Below, piece after piece: positions 46,867-57,814 of a DNA stretch of 64,000 bases (within the stretch, counting starts at the first letter, position 1; the number at the start of each line of letters is the position of its first letter). The position numbers were made by a program, and so were the translations under genes. Under the pieces are notes generated by a model. That model ran no database searches, was not told the origin of the DNA, and worked only from the letters and a program-made list of their open reading frames with translations. The stretch comes from Oscheius sp. JU75 (lineage: Eukaryota > Nematoda > Chromadorea > Rhabditida > Rhabditidae): assembly GCA_037178855.1 (NCBI GenBank), contig JASJZC010000004.1, positions 4,154,001-4,218,000 of the forward strand. The letters run 5' to 3'.

Positions 46867-49056
46867 TCAAGATGATGGTAAAGGTTTCCCAACAATTAAC
46901 GGAAATAAAAAAGAGAATTCCAAGAGATCTTCAATGGTCAATCCCTGTATTACGATCGTTCGAGCAGCGATAGATGTGTTGTAGTACCGATGCCCATAAC
47001 TTGTTCTTTTGTCCGGAGGTTCGCCTGACTGAGCGTACTTCCTACTCATTTCCACCCTACAGCCGAGAAGTCGTTCCAGCTTTCGTTCAACTCCCATTTG
47101 ACGAATTGTTCGCTGAGCTTGAGCCATTTTGAGGTTGTTCATTGGAGTATCGACTAGACATCAGAGACGTAAGTAAAAAGCATTGCACCGAAATGAAAAA
47201 CCCGCACGAATAGACTAGTAATGCAGAAAAATGTTGAAAAATTCTAGTAGTAGCTTCTAAGTCCACGGCATTTTCGATCCTTTTCTTCATTTAGAATGTT
47301 GAGAGAAGACACGAGCACACGCTGCAGTATTTGATCATCCGTATGGTTATCACGCCCCTGTAAATGAGCAATACTAAAAAATAAACGAAGAGGATAACTG
47401 ACCCAATCATATTCGATTCTCTTCAGCTTCGAATAAAGAGCCTCGTGAGTCTCCTCGGGCATGATACGAACGATAGTCGGATGGAGGGAAGAGGCCAACA
47501 TGGACAGAACAGCCTCCTGCTGGTGGCGATTCTTCTCCGAATAGACCTCCATGACATTATCGATCATGTCAGCAATAGAGTCGACACATTCCTTGGCGAA
47601 ATCCTCATCTGATGCTTCCTCCTAGAATTTAGTTTGTTCGAACAATTTGATAAGGTGAAAAGGGTGTAAACCTCGTAAAAGGGCACTTTTCATGCTTCAC
47701 CGATCCTAATTCACGCTTTTTGTGAAGGTCAGACAACTCACCATGATGTCTAAAGCGCATTCACCACGTTCGGAAACGCTGAGAAAAATGAAGGCTAGAA
47801 GACAGATACAGCTCGGGAACGGAGCTTCGGACTTTTTGACAATGTCCAAGAACATTCGATGTCCTCGCAGATCATCTTCAAACTATTATTTACGCAAGAA
47901 ATTGGAAACAACATACCACATATTCTAGGCAGCAGTTGTCCGAGTTCCCAGATGACGGATCGCGGAGTCTTTGAACAAGAAAGTACCTAAAAACAGTCAT
48001 TTTACAATAACAATGGAGATCACCTGTGAGAAAAGAGCTACAGCTCTGTCGTGAATGAAATGCAGATCGGTTAGACGCTTATCGAGAAGAATACGACCGA
48101 TGGCGTACAAGAGCATAGCCTTTTCCTCGTTGGAAAATGATGAGAGGTCACATACAGTCAGATACTCGAAAACTCTAGAGGCCTGAAACAGTTCTCAGAG
48201 GATCAAAGGAAGAGAACATACATTAGTTGCGACCATGTCGGAACGCAAATCCTCTTCTACTTTGGGCAATCCTGGATGAAGCAGATACTCTTCGATGTAT
48301 TTATCCGCCTCATGAAAGTATTCTCCAGCAGGAAGAATCTGGTTGACGGGAGACTGGACGGCAAAGGTAAGCCATGTGAGACACTGAATAGAGAACAGAT
48401 TGAAATCAAAACTAGGTAAGAGACCTGAATAAAAGTTGGAGCCTTTCTCTCATGCTTTGTCTGGACAGCCTCCTGGAGAGCGGCTGAAAACATTCCGACA
48501 CCAGGAAACGGGCTCGATGATAAGAGACAGGCTTCAATAGAAGTCATTGGAGTTTTCGAAATGACAGATAGATCGTCCAGACTGGTCATGGAATAGTCTA
48601 AATAAAGGCATTGGTGGAAAAGTACAGAAGCGTTACGATGTGGATTCTGGCAAGCAATGTCGAGTCTGTTCCACACATCCGTTATGGTGATTTCATCCTT
48701 GTAGGCGTCTCGATTCTGCTCCAGGAATGCAGCGGCAGCTTGGACAGCAGGATCATTGTCCGCGTTTTGAAGAATGCTTAAGCATTAAAGAACAAATAAG
48801 ATAAAGTAGGAAAAACTTACTCGGCCGGAAGTGCCCAATCTGGATCGTCGATATCTCCAAGCTCTTCGAAGACTAGCTCGGGAATAAGCTCGCGAGTCGG
48901 CTCTTTGAACTTTTTGCGTCGTGCAGCCATCTGTTTGTAGACATCTTCATGCGTATCCTTAGTTTCTTTCTTGGTCCTTGCGGCCGTTTTTTTATTATGA
49001 TCGACCTCCGGCATTTGGTCGCCGTCTACCTTCGTTTTTTTCTTCACAGGCTGCAT
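46867..49056 (-). CDS. Helical nuclear-type protein, family not recognised (3' end ambiguous)
   Basis: About ten exons encode a Lys-rich N-terminus (MQPVKKKTKVDGDQMPEVDH, then KKETKDTHEDVYKQMAARRK), an acidic segment ELIPELVFEELGDIDDPDWA, and then long amphipathic helices of HEAT/ARM character: SVISKTPMTSIEACLLSSSP, ASRVFEYLTVCDLSSFSNEE, LLYAIGRILLDKRLTDLHFI, FAKECVDSIADMIDNVMEVY, QQEAVLSMLASSLHPTIVRI. The 3' end has two open solutions: to a Ser/Asn-rich tail (about 47088) or to the frame used here (KMAQAQRTIRQMGVERKLER). One stretch loosely recalls Gemin2 helices, but I do not assign it. It begins 131 bp after the exosome gene on the same strand, with a TTCTAG acceptor. Confidence 0.5.
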
Positions 49057-49187
49057 GCTAGAAGCAGTATGTGAGGATTGCAACAAAATATGTAGTGAGA
49101 AATATGTGCACGAATTGAACGTGGAATTTGTAAAAAGATGTAGGTCCAGAAACAACTCAAAATAACTGAAAACAACGAGAGAAACAA

Positions 49188-50244
49188 TTAAACGACAATG
49201 GATTTGGCGACAGCTTGTTGATGCCCAATCGCCATTTCAAACATGGAGTTTAAGAGCGCGTTATCAGCGACAGTTCCATGCAGCATGAAATTTAGAATTT
49301 CTGAAACAACCGAATGCTATCAAATTGATAGACACTGACTGTTATTCCCGGCAATGATTGTGCAAGTTGTAGAACAACGATCGTAAATCTCAGTCGGTGG
49401 ATCGGCGAGGACGATAGTACTCTGAATAAAACTTATGTTGAACTGATAATCATCAAATTACATCTTGAGAGAGGGTAGTTGTTTTATAGATGCCGAATGT
49501 AGAACATACAGGAATCTCACTTAACTCCAGCGATGATTTCTGTAATAAAACACGAAATCTACTAAATGGAATTAAAAACCTCGGGAAGAACACTGATCTC
49601 CCGTTTCTCAATCGGAGCCTCATCATCTTTCGCATGGGTCACTTTTATATGAGGAAGTTTCACACTTCTCAACGCATAAGTGACTGCTCCGACAACCGTA
49701 TCCATTAAACTGGCGCCGTTGTTGAAGGCCTTAAAGAAAAAGTTTGACTCGAAATAAAAATGAAAATGACTGACCCGAACTTTTACTGTCAGTCGCCAAG
49801 TCAACGGAACAGCATCTTCTGAACCCTTGCAGATAAGGGCGGATCGGGGAAGGACTTCCTTCAGAGAAAGAAGCTCGGTCAAAGTATCCAATATATCGCT
49901 TGTGGTCTCCTAAACAATTGGTTAGTTGGAAAGACTAAAGGACCACCTCGGGGATATCTGGCGAGTTTTCGAAGAGGGGAACTATCACCTGATCATCACT
50001 TTGGAGGCAGATTTCAGCAGAGATCGAGCACGAAACGGTAACACCTCCCTGTTGGACGAGCGAGGAAGCTATTCCACCATAACCACCGTTCTAATACAGT
50101 TTGAATTCAATACAAAGAAACGACTACCTTGAATAAGATGGAAGAAAAAGTCTTAATGCTGCGGCCACTAGGATAAATGCCCTTATCTAGAAATTTGTCG
50201 TAGTGGGCATCAGGATCGCATAACTTCAACAGTTCCGACGACAT
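49188..50244 (-). CDS. Exosome RNase PH-type subunit (RRP43/EXOSC8-like)
   Basis: The protein starts MSSELLKLCDPDAHYDKFLD, then GIYPSGRSIKTFLP (the RPDGR-like entry of exosome RNase PH proteins, here with Ser for Asp), SLVQQGGVTVSCSISAEIC, LTELLSLKEVLPRSALICKG, AFNNGASLMDTVVGAVTYAL, REISVLPEV, STFGIYKTTTLSQD and TIVLADPPTEIYDRCSTTCT, ending QAVAKSIVV. This is the RNase PH fold order of the catalytically inert ring subunits RRP42/RRP43/RRP45; RRP43 fits best because of the N-terminus and the degenerate active-site region. The ring binds and threads RNA for 3' decay in nucleus and cytoplasm. The ATG follows TTCTAG by two bases. Confidence 0.78.
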
Positions 50245-50523
50245 TCCTAGAACTTTTTAGTTAAACAGCACTTTCAAAAAGGGGAGAGAAATGTTTGAAC
50301 AAAACTACCGCATTTTCGATCAAACGTCATTACTTGCAACAGATAGAAAGGAAACAGGCAATCAGTGAATCTGTGGACAGTTTCAGTAAGTGTTGGATGT
50401 TTATTGAACGTACAAGTGAGGTTAGCCGAATAAGTCAGATACACGCATTTTAAAAGATCAATTAAAAGTCACAAACTGAGCAAACATGGTCAAAAAATAT
50501 TTGTAGAGGTAAGTAGAATGGAG

Positions 50524-53279
50524 TTATCCGGAGCACATGAGGCAACCTTCGTCTTCTTCCTGAGTATTCAAATGCACAAGCTTCCGGGCAATATCAGAGG
50601 TGGCTGGCTCGCGATTCTTCAGCGCAGTCTTGTCCACGGTGAATTGAACAGCATTAACTGCCGGCTTAGTTCGTAGATAATACATTCCAGTCTTCAGTCC
50701 CTGAATATATATCCATTTTAAAAGAGGGAACAGCGCGAATTAAACCTTCTTCCATCCGTAGAAGTGCATGGAAGTGATGTTGGCGTAGCTGGGACGAGCG
50801 ATGTGAATGTTCAAGGACTGTGACTGGTCAATGAAGGCTCCTCGATCAGCAGCCATCTCGATTATGTCCTTCTGTGGCAGCTCCCAGACAGTCTGGTAAA
50901 GTCCCTTGATATGGTTGGGAATTCCCTGAACAACGAACGCGTGATAGGAACAAAAACAATGCTTACGGCAATTTTCTGAACAGAGCCATTGTTGGAGATC
51001 AGCTCCATCTTCATGTCCTCATTCCAGAGTCCGAGCTCGACAAGATCCTTGAGAAGATGTGGGTTCACAATTTGGAAGTCTCCCGACAGCACACGACGAC
51101 TGTATATGTTCGAGGTGTAGGGCTCAATGGACTCGTTGTTTCCAAGAATTTGAGCAGTCGAGGCAGTGGGCATAGGAGCCATCAGCAGACTGTTACGGAT
51201 TCCATTCTTCTTGATCTTCTCGCGAAGAGTGAGCCAGTCGCATTGGCCAGGCGGCGTAACTCCCCACATATCGAATTGCAGGATTCCTTTGGAGACCGGA
51301 CTGCCCTCGTACGTCTCGTAGGGACCGAGTTGCTCGGCCAGTTCACAAGATGCCTCCAGAGCTCCGTGATAGATCGTCTCGAAGATTCGCTTGTTCAAAT
51401 CTCGGGCTTCGGGAGAATTGAAGTTGTAGCGCATCAACATGAAAGCATCAGCAAGGCCCTGTACTCCCAGTCCGATGGGACGATGACGCATGTTTGAATT
51501 ACGGGCTTCCGGAACCGGATAATAATTAATGTCGATGATCTTGTTGAGATTTTTCGTCACAACCTGCAAATTTCATTGATACAAGCACTGTGAAAGAAGA
51601 CAAACCTTCGTAACTTCGTGGAGTTTTGTGAAATCGAAAGTCTTCTCGGGAGTGACAAATCGATTCAAGGCTATCGAGGCGAGGTTACAGACGGCAATCT
51701 CATCTGGAGCCGAATACTCGACAATCTCGGTACAGAGATTAGAGCACTTGATGGTTCCCAGATTTTGCTGGTTGGACTTGCGATTACAGGCATCCTGTAC
51801 AGCCAATTACATCAGCAGAAAAACAAAAAATACCTTGTATACAATGTACGGAAGTCCAGTCTCGATCTGGGACGAAACCACGTGCTCCCAGAGCTTACGC
51901 GCCTTGACCTGCTTACGGAAGCGTCCTTCGGACTCGTACTTAGTGTAAAGCTTCTCGAATTCTTCTCCCCAGCAATCGTCCAAACCGGGACATTCACGAG
52001 GACACATCAGCGACCAGTCGGTATCTTGTTCGACTCTCTTCATGAAAAGATCAGGGATCCACAGAGCCAGAAAGAGATCACGAGCACGCTCCTCTTCAGG
52101 ACCAGTGTTTTTTCTCAGAGAGCAGAATTCAAAAATGTCTGCGTGCCACGGCTCGAGGTAGATGGCGAAAGCTCCAGGACGCTTATTTCCTCCCTGATCG
52201 ACGTAACGAGCAGTATTGTTGTATACCCGGAGCATGGGAATGAGTCCGTTCGATGTTCCATTTGTCTAAAATTGAATGATTTAGACAGCCAATTTTGGAC
52301 ACCGACTCCGGCAATAAGTGAGCCAGTAGCACGGATTTTGTGGACGTTGAGACCGATTCCTCCAGCACTCTTGGAGATCAGAGCGCACTGCTTCAATGTA
52401 TCGTAAATTCCGCCGATTGAATCCTCAGACATGGTAAGAAGGAAACAGGACGAGAGCTGGGGTCTGAAGATTGCTGATATTCGGTAGAACAGAAATACGA
52501 ACCGGCAGGTTCCAGAATTGAAAAGAGTAGGAGAAGCATGTGTGAAGAATCTCTCGCTCATCAGATTGTAGGTTTCGATGGCGCTGTTGATATCTTCCTT
52601 GTGAATTCCGACCGCGACTCTCATCAGCATCTGTTGGGGTCTCTCTGCAATGATCTTGTTGGTCTTCAGGAGGTAGGAGCGCTCGAGAGTCTTGAATCCG
52701 AAGTAGGTGTAGGAGAAGTCTCGGTCGTAGACTATAGCGGAGTTCAGTTTCTGTTTAAAAAAACAGCTAATGATACCTTAAAAATGGTCCAACCTCAGCA
52801 TTGTTCATGATGATGTCGTAGACCTCCTTGCTGATCATGGGGGAATGTTCGCCGGTGCTCGGATGACGGAAATTGTAGAGAGCGTCCATAGCCTCGGAGA
52901 ACACTTTTTTAGTCTTCTTATGTAGATTGGAGACGGCGATCCGAGCAGCAAGAATGGCATAATCAGGATGAAATGTAGTCATGGAAGCTGCGGTTTCAGC
53001 TGCAAGGTTGTCCAACTCGGTTGTGGAGACTCCCTTGTATAGTCCTTGGATGACACGCATTGTGACGGAGACCTGAACACTCGACAATTGTAACGGATGA
53101 AAGTTTCACAAACCGGATCAACGAAATCCATGTTCAGATTGTACGAGAGCTTCATGATCCTGCTCGTGATCTTGTCGAAATGGACCGTCTCTTTCCGTCC
53201 ATCTAAAGTAAGCTGTCTTGAAATGACAAAAAAGTAATGTACCTCGTTTCACGACGTAAGTTGATGAATGACGTTGCAT
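50524..53279 (-). CDS. rnr-1: Ribonucleoside-diphosphate reductase large subunit
   Basis: The N-terminal ATP-cone is visible as [20 protein letters not shown]. Then [16 protein letters not shown] with the redox-active Cys, [71 protein letters not shown] with the Asn/Cys/Glu catalytic region, [40 protein letters not shown] and the second redox Cys, and the C-terminal CLMCSG shuttle cysteines. This is a complete class Ia R1 subunit; with R2 it makes dNDPs for DNA synthesis. More than ten exons, short introns. Exon 1 ([12 protein letters not shown]) begins at 53279. Confidence 0.96.
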
Positions 53280-53912
53280 TTAGAACCAAGCTGGAAATTG
53301 AGTAATTGAAGGGAACAAAGGTTTTCAAGGAAACGTTCTGATCAGGGCTTGGGTGAAATAGAATCAAGAAATTTGTAATAAATGGTAAAAAAAAAGCAAC
53401 CGACGGTCTCTTTCGAAATCTCTCCTTCGCGCTCTCTCCATTTTGGCGGGAACATTATATTGCGGACCGCGGATTGTGGAGTAAATGACCCGTTAGGAGT
53501 AGGGAATTGACATCACAGCTGGTCAACAACAGGGCGGCTTTAATAGTGACAGAGATCGAGGTCAATGGGGCGGAGGAGAGGTTTCGTAATCCGAGCATTT
53601 GAATCTTTCTTTTCTCGAGAACGTTTCGCAACAAAACAAAAATCCGTTGAGAGCTGGGGAAGAGCGGAAGGAAAGGAAAATGACAGATCTGCTGCACAAA
53701 TAGGAAACTAAAGTTGAGGTTTTCCGGTCATATGTACCGTAGCTTTCTTATGTTTTTGGCACCCAAACAGCCTATTCAAAATTTTTCTTCGTGAAAGTGA
53801 AATTTTTTTGTTCTCTGACTGAAAGTAAGCCGAAAAGCGTACCTGAATTAAAAACTTTTTGACAAGTTATTTCGACAAAATGCTTAGAAAAGGTTGTCTT
53901 TAGTTCGCTTTG
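53280..53912. other. Divergent intergenic between rnr-1 and the next gene
   Basis: It holds the promoters of rnr-1 (-) and the gene at 53913 (+). A CTTTAG acceptor eight bases before the ATG at 53913 would suit trans-splicing. No other feature is supported. Confidence 0.5.
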
Positions 53913-54960
53913 ATGGAGAACCGTCAAAGCGTTTCTCATTTGCTTCCAGTAATTTTGACTGAGAGCCATAATGTGAGTGATAGTGAAACTTTCTGAATAC
54001 CTTTCCTGGAATTTATTTCTGTAATCATGCCTTCGATTATCTTGCCCCTCTTCCCCTTCCAAGTTGCTAGTTTAGGAAGTCTCCTTCTGGAGGTTGCCGC
54101 CGGAGATCGGTCAAAGCCTACTCGGAGGACGCAAGACGCCGAGCCATGCCTGTGTTTTCATCGTCATCCGAATGGCGGAACTAATTCATCGTCGAGCAAT
54201 CTCATTTGGAGTGCACACTGGAAGAGTAAGTTATCTTGACCTCCCGTCTTACAACAAGGATTCAGACCTGCCATCCGACTCTCATACATGTATTGTGCAA
54301 CGGCATACTGGACGGAAACGAAGATCACAGCAAATTCAGCCAGGATGAGAAAACAATTTACGTAGTTCCGGATTGTCTAGAGCTCACCGGTGTCTTCAAG
54401 GTATATATCGTCTTTTTATGGGCTCCACTTTGCTTTTCCAGGAAATCGACTTTGTTTGTGTAGAAGATGCACTTGACTCTTTGCCCATCTACCTTCATAA
54501 AATCATCAAAAGGTTCGAGCTTTTTCCTATAGCAGAAACCTTCTATTTAAGTTACCACCTAATGCATCTGAAGAAAGTCAACATAATTTTGATCTCGGCC
54601 GAGCGAGCCGTGCTGTTGGTTTACGAGAGGGATCACGACGCCTTCCTCTTCATAGATTCTCATAGTCACGGACGATACGGAGCTGTTACGGCCTACGTCA
54701 AGAGAGCTCATCTCAACGACTTTGCCGACTTCCTCAAAACGAGAGTCTTTCCAAATTTTGAGGTTCTCTAGTCTTTCTGCTTATTGTCTTTTACTTTTCA
54801 GAGCAAGTTCGAACTGTCCGTGATTAATTTTTCTGGTATGGGCAAGCCAGATGACTGTAGCAGTTCTATTCCTCCTCTCGGAAGTTGCAGTATTTTTGCG
54901 AAGAAGAGACGATTGGCAGAAGAAGGCGCTTTTAACTCTAAGCAGACGAAAGTGTGTTAA
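53913..54960 (+). CDS. Putative cysteine-peptidase-like protein with DSHSHG motif
   Basis: The ATG at 53913 (MENRQSVSHLLPVILTESHN) joins by a GTGAGT...TTTAG intron (about 53973-54076) to EVSFWRLPPEIGQSLLGGRK, TPSHACVFIVIRMAELIHRR, and later exons TCHPTLIHVLCNGILDGNED, VVPDCLELTGVF, IIKRFELFPIAETFYLSYHL, ILISAERAVLLVYER then DHDAFLFIDSHSHGRYGAVT, ending SKQTKVC. A small-residue-flanked Cys (SHAC) in an N-terminal helix and a late F-x-D-x-H motif after a beta strand recall papain-like deubiquitinase folds; this is inference from motif geometry only. About 290 residues, no signal peptide. The next gene's ATG is only 38 bp past this stop. Confidence 0.55.
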
Positions 54961-54998
54961 TTTTTTATTGTACTTAGAATGTAGCTTATCAACCGTAT

Positions 54999-55644
54999 AT
55001 GAACGTTTTATTACGTTTTGCTCTCACTGATATTGGGACATTTGTCCTCAGATTGTTATCTCAATCGGCCTCACTCCTCCTCTGGGAGATAATTCGTTGC
55101 TGCTGTTCGACCTCGAATGCTCTTCTTGTTTATTTATCTTCTGTAGGCCAATCCTGCTCCCCCAGCAAAAACCTGATTAGAACTCCCGTATCAGCTCGAG
55201 TCGAATGTTTTTACGTCGTGGGTCAGCTGAAATGTCCGACCGCGCCGGAAAGGACGGCCAGGGTCAGGATCGATCTGATGGATGAAGACCGTAAGTTATA
55301 ACGCTCTGTTGGGACCAATTATCACTTTAAAAGAGAACTAAAGGCTTTTAGCACTTCCACTGGAACAAGACGACACTCTTGGGAGGACGTGGAGCTCGAA
55401 AAACGGAACTTTTGCGGGTAAGCCCTTCAATCATCCAAAGTATGTTTCAGTAACTGGTTGTGGCTCTGACTTTGGACCAATCAACACCCCGGACGGGTAT
55501 GTTCGCATCTTTCACAGTTGTCCTCACCGATTTGGCAAGTCTGATTCTGGAAAATTGGAGCTAGATATTCTGCCTCTCTTCCTCCCAAAAATCGTTGATC
55601 TCGGATCAATTTATCTCGATCGAACTATAGATGACGAAGAATAA
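54999..55644 (+). CDS. Transthyretin-like secreted protein (TTL family), copy 2
   Basis: The core reads [80 protein letters not shown], ending LDRTIDDEE. This is the transthyretin-like domain: GQLxC, the D.L exposed strand, a Gly-x-Phe turn and a terminal HxC strand. The N-terminal exon is hydrophobic ([10 protein letters not shown] ... [11 protein letters not shown]) but the exact start and signal peptide are uncertain, and an intron may lie near 55050. The TAA stop overlaps AATAAA (55640-55645), and the neighbouring esterase gene ends 5 bp away on the other strand. Confidence 0.75.
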
Positions 55645-55645
55645 A
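55640..55645 (+). terminator. Polyadenylation signal overlapping the stop codon
   Basis: AATAAA includes the TAA of the second transthyretin-like gene. Transcripts must therefore end inside the 3' coding end of the convergent esterase gene, whose stop codon begins at 55651 and runs left to 55649. Confidence 0.6.
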
Positions 55646-55648
55646 AAG

Positions 55649-57610
55649 CTACAACTCCAGCTTGTAAGGCATGTCGTTCAGAGCCTTCTCTTCTGTCAGA
55701 ACAGTCTGATCATTCTCGGCATTCTCATGCCACATCTGCACATCGTCCTCTAATTCCAGAGGATCCACCTCTCGTTCTTCCTCAAACTGAGCATCACGAC
55801 GTCCAGCCAACTCCAAAGTATCCAGCGAGGGGAGCTAGACATCTTATAATAGAACAGTAAACACCTACCAAATGGGTCCAGAGCTCCACAGCTGGTTTGT
55901 GGTAGTTGAATTGCCATTCGGGTTGACCATCAGCTGTGAGTCTAACAAAATAGAGCCGTTTCGAACCGCCCATGAAGGGAAATGTTGGGTTCTTCGGGTC
56001 ACACGATTCGGATGTAGGAGCTCTGAAAAGTAACTTCAGTTTCTCTGTATTATTAAAGAAACCCATGAGCGGCAAAACGAGTAAAGTAGGAGAGAACTCG
56101 TTCGCAGAAACCGCTGTACGTTTCCTCCGTATCGGCACTAAGACATCCAGGCTGCGTTGTTTCGATGTTGTACTCCAGAACCCACAGCTTTCTCTATTTC
56201 TTTCAAATAATCACTCATAGGCAAGGAGACTACCTTGTGGCGAACGTAATGATCAATAAACTGCTGGATCGGAACCCGAAAGTCTCGGTCGAGTAGGATC
56301 TGAACAAGTTTTAGATGCTAAACAAGAACTGACAGTTCTGGAGCTCTGGTACAGGAAGTACTTGTCCATCTTGTTTCCGAGAGAGTATATGTACTGGTGC
56401 ATTATGAGTCGACGTAAGAGAGGGGCATTTCTGGAAGAACATGGGATTGTCAAGTGAATGTGGATCATACTGATGGAGAGCGTTCGGGATCAGGGCAGCT
56501 AAGAACTTTTTAAACTCCTGGGTACTGTAATTCTCTGGGTAGTCGTCCTTGCTGGGATAGTCTGAAACCAGCTCTTTATAATTAGGGCCTCGTCAAGACA
56601 TATAACAGACAGGAGACGTTCAAAATGGAATGGAACGACCAGCCTTTGGGAAGATCTCCGTAGACACCAAGAATGGTAGGGATGGCCTTCTCTGGAACAT
56701 ATCCTCTGGGAGAGCGGAACGGATTTCCAAAAGGAGAAAAGGATTGCTAAAGAGGTTTTGGCAGAATGAATATAATATACCTACTACAACAAGCTCCGTC
56801 TTTTCCATGAGTTCCTCGATCGGCTTGCTTCGAAGACAGTCCACAGACTGATCGAAGGAAGGAAGATCACATTCTGTCTCTGTCCTCAGCTTGTAAACTG
56901 CTCGAGCTCCGTACTTTTCCCTCTCGAAAGTCCTTGAAGTTGCGAAGCCGTTGATCAAAATAGCTCCTGTCACATCTATTCTGTTCTGAGCAGCAGCGAC
57001 TGTCTCTGCCAGAGATCCTTCCGCCCAAACAGTAATGTCTCCGACAAGTAACTGTTCAGAATTAGTTTTGAGGAAAGTGAATAGGGAAACGACGTCGCTA
57101 ACTCCGTAAGGAGCTGCTCCAAACGATGCTAGAAGATGTGTTTTAGAGCTCGATAGTTACTCACAGAGTACACCATCTCTTACTGAAGCTACCACAACAT
57201 TGAGCTCAGCAGTCACTAGTGCTGCCACCTTCTGGTCGTCCAGTTTATCATTGGTAACGATCAAGAGAGTTTTGGTCTAAAGAAATAATTCAGAAATCTT
57301 GTGTTTTACCTTCTTTTGGACGGCTTTGTCTCTGAAAACGCTCAGAAAGAGACAGTCTTCTCCTCGGCCTGCCTCCATTTTCCTCAACAGACATCTTTTC
57401 CAACTTGCAGGCAGATCCTCCGAATAGGCGATTGACACAGATTCCTATTCATTTCAGACGCGAAAAATAAAGTCTCACTTCAAATCTGTGCTTTCCTATC
57501 GGTTGCCGGGCATAGGGAATGCCTTGGAAGGCGACGACATTTTCAGTGATGTCTCTGCCTCTAAGACCGAAGCATATTACGGGGATGAGGAGTAAGAACG
57601 CATATTTCAT
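55649..57610 (-). CDS. Degenerate carboxylesterase-family protein (probably non-catalytic)
   Basis: Signal peptide MKYAFLLLIPVICFGLRGRD, then the type-B carboxylesterase landmarks NVVAFQGIPYARQPIGKHRF, GEDCLFLSVFRDK, KTKTLLIVTNDKL (in place of the VxVWIHGG strand), SFGAAPYGVSDVVSLFTFLK, and GDITVWAEGSLAETVAAA at the nucleophile elbow. The family consensus there is GxSxG; here the order is A-E-G-S-L, so the catalytic Ser motif is broken. Later come AVYKLRTETECDLPSFDQS, GVYGDLPKGW, RVLSYFTRFAAHG and WQFNYHKPAVELWTHL, ending MPYKLEL. The layout recalls cholinesterase-like adhesion or binding proteins (neuroligin, gliotactin), but no membrane span is seen, so it may be secreted. Confidence 0.78.
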
Positions 57611-57814
57611 TACCTGAAATTCAAGAGATCTAAATGAACAAATAATGGAAGGCTATGAGTGAAATGCGACTCTGCTGCCAGTTATCAGCGTTGCTCTTAT
57701 CTGTCAAGACAGAGAGAAGGATGTTTATTGTATAAGACCTGGGAAAAGACACTCGTTTCAGGACCAAAAAGACTATTCGACCCGTTCAAATAAATACGAA
57801 CTACAACTGGAAGG

